Below the pieces are notes generated by a model. The model was not told where the DNA came from. It saw only the letters and a program-made list of their open reading frames with translations, and ran no database searches. The translations under genes were made by a program, and so were the position numbers. This document shows positions 43,647 to 52,035 of a DNA stretch of 61,478 nt, piece after piece (within the stretch, counting starts at the first letter, position 1; the number at the start of each line of letters is the position of its first letter). Source of the DNA: Hypericibacter sp963696655 (GTDB taxonomy: Bacteria; Pseudomonadota; Alphaproteobacteria; Dongiales; Dongiaceae); assembly GCA_963696655.1 (NCBI GenBank), contig CAVOLB010000025.1, positions 1-61,478 on the forward strand. The letters run 5' to 3'.

Positions 43647-45838
43647 GGCGACCTCCTGGCGGAACCGGACCATGACGACAGCCGGATCGAGGCAGGATCG
43701 GAAACCGGCAACCGCCCGATCTGCTCGTTCGTCATCCCCGCCAGATAGAGATGCCCCCCATATTCGCGCGCCGATGCGATCATGGTCTGGGTCAGGCCTT
43801 GCGGATCCCAGAGCGCGTCGAGAACGGCGCCTTGTCCGTCGAACTTCAGGACACAACCGACATTGCTGTTCGGCTGCAGCCATTCGTCGCTGGAGATCCG
43901 CTGCACCATGCGCCGGCGGAAGCGCGGCATGCGGAGGGCGATGTCGAGGGCGGTCGACCGGACGGCGAGAAGGGAGATCCAGTAACATCCGTTGGCGGCA
44001 CGGGTGACGGCACCCGGATGTCCCGGCAGATTCTGCAGCAGCGGCTCGACCCTTCCCGCGTCGGGTCCCTCGAGCCAGAGGCGGCTGATCCGGCAGGCGC
44101 TGCTCTCGGTGAAAAGGAGGGAATGGCCGTCATGCGCCAGGCAAACGCCGTTGGGCGAAGCCAGGTCGCGCAACAGAGCGCGCGTCGTGCCGCGCGCCGG
44201 ATCATGGCAGAGGATGCGCCCGCTGGCCCGGCCATCGAGCAATTCGAGCAGCCATCCTTGCGTTCCGCGCCGGGTCGAGGATTCGGTGAGGAAGATGCGG
44301 CCATCCGCGGCGACATCGAGCATGCCGGCCGCGCGGATCGGCCCGACGCCCCCGAGCCGGCGATCCGTCACCATGTCGGTGACTTTCTCTACCGTGCGCT
44401 GCGGCGAGACCTTGTAGAGGCCCAGCCCCGAGACGGCGGCGAAGAGCATGTCGTCGTGACCGAAGGCCAAGCCCTTCGGATGGCCGCCGATATGGGCGAA
44501 GACCTCGGCGGCGGTAAAATCCGGTGCCAGGAAGCGCAGGATCTGGCCCTGCCGCCCGCCGGTATAGAGATGCCCGCTTCGGTCGAACGCGATGTCGGCC
44601 GAGCCTTCCACATGGCCCAGGCCGATGGCCTCGGCCTGCGCCAGGCGGGCATTGATCGCATAGGGAGACGCGGAATCGGTTGCCAGCGACGGCGCCACCG
44701 GCAGGCTGACCGAGACCGGCGCGATCGGAAGGATCGATGCGCCGCGTGCCCGGCGCTTCAGCCAGCGGACATCGAGCGTCACGGCGAGGAGCAGCACCAG
44801 CCCCAGCACCATCGTGGCGGCACCGCTGGCCATGCCGAGACGCACCACGCCGTTGGTCAGGATGAGGATCGTGGCCGCGCCGATCAGCGCCTTCGCGACC
44901 GAGCCGCGCCCGCCGCCGAGCGCATTGCCGCCCAGAACGACTGCGGTCAGCACCGAAACCTCGAGCCCGATCCCGGTGTCGGAGCCGGCGCTGTTCAGCC
45001 TCGCCGCATAGAGAACGCCGGAAGCGCCGCACAGAAAGCCGGAAGCGATATAGGTGCTGCAGACCGTCCACTGGGTCGGAATGCCGGCATTGTGGGCGGC
45101 GCGGCGCGAACCGCCGACCGCCATGATGTTCCAGCCGGGCCGGAACCGGGTGAGGCCCAGATGAACCAGGATCGCGACGACGAGGAGCAGGACCGCGCTG
45201 AAGGGCAGGCCGAGGACCTTGCCGTCGCCGAGAAAGTCCCAGGCATCGGAGAAATAGCCGGTGCCGGAGATCTTCACCGCATAATGCAGCAGGATCATGT
45301 CGACGATCGCCCGCACGAGAATCAGGGTGACGAGCGTCGTCAGGAAGGCCCGCAGCCGCAGATAGCCGACCAGCAGGCCGTTGAACAACCCCACCGCGCC
45401 CGAAACCAGCATGACGCAGGGGATCGTCAGCCAGAGCGGAAAGCCCGCGACGTTGAGCAGGGCCAGGCCCAGCACGTTGGCCAGCGCGAAATTCGAGCCG
45501 ATGCTGAGATCGATGCCGCCGCCGACGATGACGATCATCATGGCGATCGCCAGGAGACCGTACTCGCCGAGCTGGCGGGTGGTGTTGGTCAGATTGACCG
45601 GCCCGAAGAACCCGTTGGTCAGCGACGCGATCACCGCGACGATGACGATCAGGATCAACAGCGGCGCGGCATTGTCCATCCAGCTTCGGGGCAGCATCTC
45701 GCCCGCCGGCCATGGCACCCGCCGGTGCCATCCGCTCAACCGCCGCAAGATGCCTGTCCTTGGGGCCGGCTTCATAGCCGAGCCGGCCTCATGGGCCGGC
45801 TCGGCGTCCGAAGGCATGGGTCGTGACAAGACCGTCAT
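43643..45838 (-). CDS. ABC permease (RbsC type) fused to a strictosidine synthase-like propeller
   Basis: 731 residues. Residues 55-365 are a complete RbsC-type permease with 8-10 membrane helices and the family segment IVIVGGGIDLSIGSNFALANVLGL, and VLGGNALGGGRGSVAKALIG near the EAA-like loop. A 30-residue Pro/Ser/Ala linker leads to a six-bladed propeller from about 398 to 725 (SADIAFDRSGHLYTGGRQGQILRF, GHPKGLAFGHDDMLFAAV, SPNGVCLAHDGHSLLFTESS). Permease C-termini face the cytoplasm, so the propeller should be tethered at the inner face of the pore. Normal permeases of the family are about 330 residues. No frameshift joins the parts; the fusion is seamless. Confidence 0.9.
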   Translation of the reverse strand: MTVLSRPMPSDAEPAHEAGSAMKPAPRTGILRRLSGWHRRVPWPAGEMLPRSWMDNAAPLLILIVIVAVIASLTNGFFGPVNLTNTTRQLGEYGLLAIAMMIVIVGGGIDLSIGSNFALANVLGLALLNVAGFPLWLTIPCVMLVSGAVGLFNGLLVGYLRLRAFLTTLVTLILVRAIVDMILLHYAVKISGTGYFSDAWDFLGDGKVLGLPFSAVLLLVVAILVHLGLTRFRPGWNIMAVGGSRRAAHNAGIPTQWTVCSTYIASGFLCGASGVLYAARLNSAGSDTGIGLEVSVLTAVVLGGNALGGGRGSVAKALIGAATILILTNGVVRLGMASGAATMVLGLVLLLAVTLDVRWLKRRARGASILPIAPVSVSLPVAPSLATDSASPYAINARLAQAEAIGLGHVEGSADIAFDRSGHLYTGGRQGQILRFLAPDFTAAEVFAHIGGHPKGLAFGHDDMLFAAVSGLGLYKVSPQRTVEKVTDMVTDRRLGGVGPIRAAGMLDVAADGRIFLTESSTRRGTQGWLLELLDGRASGRILCHDPARGTTRALLRDLASPNGVCLAHDGHSLLFTESSACRISRLWLEGPDAGRVEPLLQNLPGHPGAVTRAANGCYWISLLAVRSTALDIALRMPRFRRRMVQRISSDEWLQPNSNVGCVLKFDGQGAVLDALWDPQGLTQTMIASAREYGGHLYLAGMTNEQIGRLPVSDPASIRLSSWSGSARRSP

Positions 45839-45860
45839 GAGGTTTCCGCGCTCGCGGATC

Positions 45861-46865
45861 CTATCCGCGCAGATCGTCGATGTTGTAGCAGGTGCCTGGC
45901 CGCAGCGATTCCTTCGTGACCACGGTGAGCGGCGTATAGAACAGCGCCTTCACGGTGCCCGGCTGCGGCTTCATCTGCAGCAGGAACTTGATCATGTTGT
46001 TCAGATCGCGGCCCTGTCCGGGAACATCGAAGCTGATATCGGCGGTGAGGACGTCGTTCTTGACGTTGTCGCAGAGGCTCTGGGCGCCGCCGCCGGAGGT
46101 GATGATATAGACCTGACCGGTCTTGCCCGCCTCCTTGACCGCGGCCGCGATGCCGGTGTCCTGCCCGTCCCAGAAGCCGACATAGCCGCAGAGATCGGGG
46201 TTCTGCTGCAGCACGGTCGCCGCGATCGTGCGCGCCTTGCTGGCATCCCAGTTCGCCGACTGGTTCGACACCAGCTTCATCTCCGGATGCTGCGCCAGCA
46301 CGTCGGTGATGCCCTTGATCTGGTAGGCGCTGGCCGCCGCCGTCAGGTCGCCCTGCATCACGGCGATCTTGCCCGACTGGCCCTTGCTCGGGCTGCATTG
46401 CTCGATCAGCTTGTTCGCGGCGAGCTCGCCCATACCGACCCAGTCCGGACCGACATAGGCTTCGGTCTGGAAGGAGGAGTTCATGTTGATCTGCAGCACA
46501 TAGATCCCTGCGTCCTGCGCCTTGCGATAGAGGCGGCTATAGGACTGCACATCCGGATTCTGCACGATGATGATATCCGGCTTCTCGCCGATCAGGGTCG
46601 TGATCGCCTCGGCGCCGACATCCGTCTTCCAGTTCGGATCGCGGATGTCGAAGGTGTAGCCGAGCTCCTTCGCCTGCTTGGCGAGGCTGGCGGCCCACCC
46701 CTCGGTGAGATCGAAGCCCATCGACTGGGGCACGAAGACGACCCGCTTGCCCTTGAACGCGTCGTAATAGCCGGGGCGGCCGGGATCGTCGATGCCGTCG
46801 GCCAGGACGGCCGTACCGCCGATCGCGACCAGGGCGCAGGTCAATAAAGTCCTTGCAAAGCGCAT
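45861..46865 (-). CDS. Sugar ABC transporter periplasmic binding protein
   Basis: 334 residues with a signal peptide (MRFARTLLTCALVAIGGTAV, cleavage near LADG). It is a Peripla_BP_4 (RbsB-like) fold: VVFVPQSMGFDLTEGWAASLAKQAKELGYTF, then PDIIIVQNPDVQSY and a second lobe with GYVGFWDGQDTGIAAAVKEAGKTGQVYI. The segment ITSGGGAQSLCDNVKND belongs to the hinge region. It delivers the ligand to the two permeases. Two or three cysteines suggest a disulfide. Third member of the importer operon, 22 bp upstream of the fusion gene. Confidence 0.93.
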   Translation of the reverse strand: MRFARTLLTCALVAIGGTAVLADGIDDPGRPGYYDAFKGKRVVFVPQSMGFDLTEGWAASLAKQAKELGYTFDIRDPNWKTDVGAEAITTLIGEKPDIIIVQNPDVQSYSRLYRKAQDAGIYVLQINMNSSFQTEAYVGPDWVGMGELAANKLIEQCSPSKGQSGKIAVMQGDLTAAASAYQIKGITDVLAQHPEMKLVSNQSANWDASKARTIAATVLQQNPDLCGYVGFWDGQDTGIAAAVKEAGKTGQVYIITSGGGAQSLCDNVKNDVLTADISFDVPGQGRDLNNMIKFLLQMKPQPGTVKALFYTPLTVVTKESLRPGTCYNIDDLRG

Positions 46866-46934
46866 GTTTCACTCCCTTATTTTCATTTTGGTGCTTGTCG
46901 GCTCGCTTCCGGCCGACTTCCAGCGGTGGTCCGG

Positions 46935-47903
46935 CTAGATGTCGCCCTGCTGCCCGGTCTGGACGTCCCGCGGATTGACGAGCGTGTCGATGACGATGGC
47001 CAGCAACAGGATGAGACTCTTGGCGATGTTCTGCGCCGTATACTGCACGTCCATGATCGTCATGCCGTTGAGCAGCGTGCCGATGAGGAGCGTGCCGGCG
47101 ATGACGTTGCGAATCGAGCCTTTGCCGCCGCTGAGGCCGACACCGCCCAGCACGACGACCAGGATCACGTCGTAGATCAGGGTCGAGTTGACCACGCGCG
47201 TGTTCATGCTCGAGACGGCGGCGGCCGTGATCGCGCCGGCGATGAACGCGACCAGGCTCGAGAGCAGGTATTGCAGGACGATGGTCGCCTTCACCGGCAG
47301 GCCGGTGATGCGCGCCGCGGTATGGTTGTCGCCGATCGCGTAGATCGCCCGGCCGAGTTTGGTCTTTCGCAGGAAAAGCGAGGCCAGCAGGGCCATGCCG
47401 GCGAAGAGCAGGATCGGCATCGGCAGGTCGAAAAACTGCCCCTTGCCCAGGAACTCGAAGCCGCTTGCCGATGGCGGAAGATAGATCACGTCCAGCGGCA
47501 CCATGCCGGTGCGGCCGAGGCCGTAGACGAAGAGGCCGATCGCGAGCGTCGCGAACAACGGCGGCACCTCGACGAAGGCCACGACGAGGCCGGTGACGAG
47601 CCCGGCCAGGAGCGCGAATCCGAGGCCCAGCGCAAGGGCGGCGGGAAAGCTCATGCCGCGTTCGGCCAGCGACAGGACCCAGGCGATCGAGACCGCCATG
47701 ACCGCGACGGCGGAAAGATCGATCCCGCGGCCGATGATCACGATCGCCATGCCGATCCCGAGAATGCCGAGGACGGACACGCTGCGGATCAGCGCCAGGA
47801 TGTTGTCCGCGGTCGCGAATCCCTTCAGGAAGAGCGAGAAGCCGACCACCAGGAGCGCCGAAAGCGCGAGCACGATCCGCTCCTGAGTCAACAGCTGTCG
47901 CAT
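46935..47903 (-). CDS. Ribose-type ABC transporter permease
   Basis: 322 residues, a normal-length RbsC-family permease with about 8-10 helices. Family motifs include GIGMAIVIIGRGIDLSAVAVMAVSIAWVLSL, AIGDNHTAARITGLPV and VVLGGVGLSGGKGSIRNVIAGTLL. It pairs with the fused permease to form the pore. First gene of the operon, read leftward from the divergent promoter shared with the LysR gene. The operator palindrome lies 128 bp upstream of the start. Confidence 0.93.
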   Translation of the reverse strand: MRQLLTQERIVLALSALLVVGFSLFLKGFATADNILALIRSVSVLGILGIGMAIVIIGRGIDLSAVAVMAVSIAWVLSLAERGMSFPAALALGLGFALLAGLVTGLVVAFVEVPPLFATLAIGLFVYGLGRTGMVPLDVIYLPPSASGFEFLGKGQFFDLPMPILLFAGMALLASLFLRKTKLGRAIYAIGDNHTAARITGLPVKATIVLQYLLSSLVAFIAGAITAAAVSSMNTRVVNSTLIYDVILVVVLGGVGLSGGKGSIRNVIAGTLLIGTLLNGMTIMDVQYTAQNIAKSLILLLAIVIDTLVNPRDVQTGQQGDI

Positions 47904-48030
47904 TCTTCCCAGTCCTCCCGCCGGCTCCCATTGGCCGACATATTCTTTTCATCAGACCTTGAACCGGTCGGAGTGCGGGAAATGTAGCCCTGCCGCTTTC
48001 GCGCCAAATATGCCAATTTGCACGGGGGCC

Positions 48031-48045
48031 ATAACATCGTGTTAT
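48031..48045. promoter_or_regulatory. Perfect palindrome in the divergent LysR/ABC promoter
   Basis: ATAACATCGTGTTAT is a perfect 6-3-6 inverted repeat and fits the T-N11-A rule of LysR-type binding sites. It lies between the leftward permease gene (47903) and the rightward LysR gene (48153), the classic place for LysR-type control. A near copy is upstream of the second operon at 49156. Confidence 0.65.
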
Positions 48046-48152
48046 ATTCGACGATCGCCGCGATGGCAGCGACAAAGAAGACCGGCGTCCCGATGGTGCA
48101 AACGCAGAAAATACAGAAACGTGCGGCGCGACCCCGGGGGCAAGGCCCCCAG

Positions 48153-49041
48153 ATGAAGTTCAGGTTGCGCCAGATCGAGGTTTTCCGGGCGGTCATGCTG
48201 ACCGGCTCGATCAGCGCGGCCGCCAAGCTGCTGTTCGTGTCGCAGCCCGCCGTCAGCCGCATCGTCGCCCATACGGAGACGAGCCTTTCCATCAAGCTGT
48301 TCACGAGGAAAGGCGGAAAGCTGATCCCGACCATCGAGGCCGAACGGCTCTATGACGAAGTCGAAAGATTTTACCAGGCCGCGCTGAATGTCGACCAGTT
48401 CGCGAAGAATCTCGCCGAGGGCGCCTCGGCGACGCTGATCCTTTCATCCAGCCCCTGCCTCGGGCGTTCGCTGGTGCCGCAGGCCCTGAAGAAGTTCTCG
48501 AACTCTCTTCCCGAAAGTGGAGATCGACTACCACACCACCCTCCTCAACGACATGCCGAACGAGGTCCTCAGCAAGAAGGTGGATCTCGCGATATCGGTC
48601 ATGCCGCTGGAGCATCCGAACATCGTCTCCCGCCCCTTCGCCTCCGGACGCATGGTCTGTGCCTTTCCGGTCGGGCATCCGATGGCCGAACGGGAAGCCG
48701 TGGATCTGGCGGATCTCGTCTCGCTCCCGCTCATCCTGCACAGTCCGCAGATTGCCTTCGGCAAGATGGTGCAGGCCACGCTCGACCGCCTGGGCCTCCA
48801 CGCCGCCCGGAAGGTGACCGAGCTCCAGACCGATGTCGCCTGCTCGCTGGTCGAGGCCCGCATCGGTGCCGCGATCATCGACCAGTTCACCGCCGCGGTC
48901 GGCCGCTGGCCCGGTGTCGTCTTCCGGCCCCTGGTCCAGGAGATGGCGCTGACGCCCTGCATCGCCCATTCGGTGTTCGAGACACCCAATCGTTACGCCC
49001 AGCGCTTCATCCGCATCCTGGCGGACACGGCGGCCCATTAG
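48153..49041 (+). pseudogene. LysR-family transcriptional regulator, apparent frameshift
   Basis: The N-terminal half reads MKFRLRQIEVFRAVMLTGSI with the helix-turn-helix SAAAKLLFVSQPAVSRIVAH, then reaches ALKKFSNS. The effector-binding half continues in another frame as LFPKVEIDYHTTLLNDMPNE and runs intact to 49041 (ending RFIRILADTAAH). Removing one base in the CTCTCTT tract at 48504-48510 restores a normal ~295-residue protein. The unshifted frame instead reads through non-family sequence to 49223. An ATG at 48093 could be an earlier start. Slipped read, recent mutation or rare programmed frameshift cannot be separated here. Position and operator make it the likely regulator of both flanking operons. 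Confidence 0.82.
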
Positions 49042-49353
49042 CGGGTCTTGCAGGTGGGCTGCTCGAGGGCCCGGGCCGCTGCTCCAAGCCCGGGCGCCGG
49101 CATGACCGGATCACCGCCGGTCCAGCCCCGATCATCCGCAGGCCCAGCCCGCCCCATAACATCAAGTTAAGGGCGACCGCTGAATCGGCATTGTCGGCCC
49201 GATGGCGGGCTTCGCTACCCTGACCCGCGTTGGAGAGTGGCGGCGGCAACCGCTGCGATCGGGCATGGCCCGGCCCCCGCAGACCGTTGTCGCCCATCCG
49301 GCCAGGCAAGGCCGCGCCCCGCCGGCGCGGTGAGTTTCAGGGAGCGGAATTTC
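49042..49353. other. Leader region between LysR gene and dehydrogenase operon
   Basis: 312 bp. It contains the second copy of the operator (49156-49170) and no open frame with family character. GGGAGCGG precedes the next start codon. No T-tract terminator for the LysR gene was found. Confidence 0.5.
49156..49170. promoter_or_regulatory. Second copy of the LysR-type palindrome
   Basis: ATAACATCAAGTTAA matches ATAACATCGTGTTAT at 12 of 15 positions, keeping ATAACATC and GTTA. It is 184 nt upstream of the dehydrogenase start. A chance match of this quality in such GC-rich DNA is unlikely, so the two operons probably share a regulator. Confidence 0.55.
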
Positions 49354-50274
49354 ATGAAAGTTGGATTGATCGGCCTGGGCAATATGGGCGCCCATTTCGG
49401 CACCCGTCTGATCAGGGCCGGCCACGATCTTGTCGTCGTCGATACGGACGCCGCCGCGGTTTCCCGGTTGGAACGCCTCGGCGCCTCGTCGGCCGCGGGC
49501 GCCGCCGAGCTCGCCTCGCGCGTCGGGGTCGTCCTGCTGAGCCTGCCCACGCCCGCCATCGTCGAGCAGGTCGCGATCGGCCCGGGCGGCGTCTTCGACG
49601 GCTCGGCCGCCAAGATCGTCGCCGATCTCTCCACCACCGGCCCGACGACCACCCGGGCCATCGCCCAGAGGATGGCCGAGAAGGGCATCGAGTTTCTCGG
49701 CGCCCCGGTCAGCGGCGGCACGGTCGCGGCCGAGGCCGGCTCGCTGACCCTCATGGTGTCCGGTGCGCAGGCCGCCTATGAGGCGATCGAGAGCGCGTTG
49801 CGCGCGATCGGCAAGAACATCTTCTATCTCGGGACGGATCCGGGCCTGGGGCCGACCATGAAGATCATCAACAACACGCTCTGCGCCGTCTCCGCGGTGG
49901 CGAGCTTCGAATTGCTGGTCTTCGGCGCGAAGTCGGGCCTCGATTCGAAGACGATGCTCGACATCCTCAATGTCTCGAGCGGGCGCTCCTTCGCCACGCT
50001 GGAAAAGATCCCGCAATGCATCCTGAACCGCGATTTTCCGATGCGCTTCGCGACCGAGCTGCTGCATAAGGACGTCAAGCTCTGCCTCGACGAGGCGGAG
50101 AAGGCGGGTGTCCCCTTGTGGGTCAGCCCGATCGCGCGCCAGTTCCTGTCCTTCGCCATCTCGCAGGGCGACGGGCCGAAGGATTATGCGCGGACGATCG
50201 AGCATTTCGAGCGGTGGGGAAACCAGCAGTTCGGAATGTCCCCCGACAAGGCGCCGCTGGCCCAGGTCTCGTGA
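49354..50274 (+). CDS. Beta-hydroxyacid dehydrogenase (3-hydroxyisobutyrate dehydrogenase family)
   Basis: 306 residues from ATG 49354. The NAD(P)-binding loop is VGLIGLGNMGAHFG; the substrate-binding GAPVSGGTVAAEAGSLTLMVSG and catalytic Lys in GPTMKIINNTLCAVS are in place. Family members reduce or oxidise tartronate semialdehyde, 3-hydroxyisobutyrate or related sugar-acid products. Here it is the first gene of a three-gene operon with an amidohydrolase and a DUF1185 protein; its stop overlaps the next start. It likely acts late in the pathway served by the ABC importer. Confidence 0.92.
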   Translation: MKVGLIGLGNMGAHFGTRLIRAGHDLVVVDTDAAAVSRLERLGASSAAGAAELASRVGVVLLSLPTPAIVEQVAIGPGGVFDGSAAKIVADLSTTGPTTTRAIAQRMAEKGIEFLGAPVSGGTVAAEAGSLTLMVSGAQAAYEAIESALRAIGKNIFYLGTDPGLGPTMKIINNTLCAVSAVASFELLVFGAKSGLDSKTMLDILNVSSGRSFATLEKIPQCILNRDFPMRFATELLHKDVKLCLDEAEKAGVPLWVSPIARQFLSFAISQGDGPKDYARTIEHFERWGNQQFGMSPDKAPLAQVS

Positions 50275-51230
50275 CGGCAGCCGACGACCGGCGGCCCGGC
50301 GTTCGCCATGCCGGCGAACCTTGCCAGCCGCCCGACCCGAATCCGCACCCGCCGGCGTTCCGCGTGCCGCCCCACGCCTGCGACACGCATGCCCATGTGA
50401 TCGCCGATCCGGCGCTTTATCCCTATGTCGCCGAGCGCTCCTACACGCCCGCCCTCGCCGGTCTCGGTTCTTATCTTGCCCTGCTGTCGGCGCTCCGGCT
50501 GGATCGCGGTGTCGTCATCCAGCCGAGCATCTACGGAACCGACAATCGCCTGCTCCTCGATGTCCTCGCGGCGCACCCTTCGCGCCTGCGCGGCGTCGCC
50601 GTGGTCGATCCGGATGCCGTGAGCGACGATGAGCTGCAGCGGCTCGACGCGGCGGGCGTGCGCGGCGCCCGCCTCAACCTGCTCTATCCGGGAGCCGGCT
50701 ACGCGATCGATCGGCTCGAGACCCTGGCGGCGCGGATCGCGCCCCTGGGTTGGCATCTGCAGCTCCTGATCAAGGGCAGCGCCATTCCAGCTCTCGCGGC
50801 GCGGCTCCGCCGCCTGCCGGTCGCTTGCGTCTTCGATCACCTCGCCCATCTGCCGGTCGATTTCGGCCCCGGCGACGAGGCTGTCCCGGCGCTCCTGGCG
50901 CTGCTCGAGGCGGGTCGCACTTATGTGAAGCTTTCCGGGGCCAACCGCGTTTCCCTCGCCGGACCGCCCTACGCCGACACCAGGGCCCTGGCCTCGCTGT
51001 TCGCGCGCGTCGCGCCGGAGCGCTGCCTGTGGGGTTCGGACTGGCCGCATGTCGCGATGAGCGAGCCGATGCTCAACACCGGCGATCTGTTCAACCTTCT
51101 GCCGCTCTGGGTGCCGGACGAAGCGGCGCGCCACCGCATCCTGGTCGACAATCCGAGCCGGCTCTACCAGTTCCCGCCGCCGCCCGGAGGCATCGCGCCT
51201 TCCGCAACCGACAGGCTCGCAAGAGCCTAG
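50271..51230 (+). CDS. LigI-type (COG3618) amidohydrolase / lactone hydrolase
   Basis: 319 residues from GTG 50271, which overlaps the previous stop (GTGA). Pattern of the 2-pyrone-4,6-dicarboxylate hydrolase group: ACDTHAHVIADPALYPYVAERSYTPA, then FDHLAHLPVDF and RCLWGSDWPHVAM. Metal-ligand His residues (HxH), the later His and the Asp of GSDWPH are present. Relatives hydrolyse or isomerise lactones such as PDC, sulfomuconolactone, sugar lactones or D-galactarolactone. In a sugar-import context, lactone opening or isomerisation is the likely job. Cytoplasmic. Confidence 0.88.
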   Translation: MTAADDRRPGVRHAGEPCQPPDPNPHPPAFRVPPHACDTHAHVIADPALYPYVAERSYTPALAGLGSYLALLSALRLDRGVVIQPSIYGTDNRLLLDVLAAHPSRLRGVAVVDPDAVSDDELQRLDAAGVRGARLNLLYPGAGYAIDRLETLAARIAPLGWHLQLLIKGSAIPALAARLRRLPVACVFDHLAHLPVDFGPGDEAVPALLALLEAGRTYVKLSGANRVSLAGPPYADTRALASLFARVAPERCLWGSDWPHVAMSEPMLNTGDLFNLLPLWVPDEAARHRILVDNPSRLYQFPPPPGGIAPSATDRLARA

Positions 51231-51246
51231 CCCTGGAGGAAAACCC

Positions 51247-51825
51247 ATGTCGCTGATCCGCGTTCGAAAGAAATCCATCTGCGTCGAGACGGTGCTGCAT
51301 GAAGGCGGCAAGCCGCCGGCCGTGCCGCTGCGGATGGGCGCCGCCGTCGCGGTGGTGGCGAATCCGTTCGCCGGGCAGTATGTCGAGAATCTCGATGCCT
51401 TCGTTCCCGATGCGCGCGAGCTCGCCAACGAGCTGACGGCGGAGCTCGTGGCCGCGCTCGGTGGGAAGGATGCGATCGAGGCCTATGGCAAGGGCGCCAT
51501 CGTCGGTGTCGATGGCGAGCTGGAACATGGCGCCACCTGGCATGAGGCCGGCGGCTGGGCCATGCGCGCCGTCCTCTCCTCGAAATCGATCGTTCCAGCG
51601 ACGAAGGCGGTAGCGGCCACGGGTTTCCGCCTCCATGTGCCGCTGCATCACATCAACGCGGCCTATGTCCGCAGCCATTTCAACGTCCTCGACATCGGCT
51701 TCGCCGACGCACCGCGGCCGCGCGAGATGGTCCTGGGCCTGGTCATGGCCACCGGCCCCCGCATCCATGAGCGTCTCGGCGGCTTGCGCGTGGACCAGAT
51801 CTCGGTCCATGACGGGCAGCGCTAG
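51247..51825 (+). CDS. DUF1185 (amino acid synthesis) family protein
   Basis: 192 residues, preceded by GGAGG. Family text: IRVRKKSICVETVLHEGGKPP, AVVANPFAGQYVENLDAFVPDA, YGKGAIVGVDGELEHGATWHE, and HVPLHHINAAYVRSHFN. The family is annotated as amino-acid synthesis but its chemistry is not established; it often lies in small-molecule catabolic loci. The His-rich LHVPLHHINA and acidic GELEHG could form a metal or acid-base site. Last gene of the regulated three-gene operon. Confidence 0.85.
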   Translation: MSLIRVRKKSICVETVLHEGGKPPAVPLRMGAAVAVVANPFAGQYVENLDAFVPDARELANELTAELVAALGGKDAIEAYGKGAIVGVDGELEHGATWHEAGGWAMRAVLSSKSIVPATKAVAATGFRLHVPLHHINAAYVRSHFNVLDIGFADAPRPREMVLGLVMATGPRIHERLGGLRVDQISVHDGQR

Positions 51826-51877
51826 CGCGGTATAGGTTCTATCGTCGGCGTATCGACGCTCCGGTCCAGTCTTGCGA

Positions 51878-52035
51878 CTCCCCCTCACCCTGCCCTCTCC
51901 CCCACCACGTGAGGGAGAGGAAGGATTTATTCTGTGAGGCTGAGCATCTTCAAAATTCTTTCCTCTCCTCACAGGGGTGAGGAGGGCGGGACCCATTGCG
52001 AAGCCATGGAGGGCGAGGGGTGCGGCCCGAGAAGG
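51878..52035. repeat. Dispersed intergenic element, CCCATTGCGAAGCC type
   Basis: Second copy of the element at 38.7 kb. Shared parts include the CCCCCTCACCC start, a CTCTCC/GGAGAG hairpin, and near its end CCCATTGCGAAGCCATGG followed by GnGAGGGG, TGCGG and CGAGAAGG. The copy ends one base before the stop codon of the opposite-strand cca gene. Confidence 0.7.
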
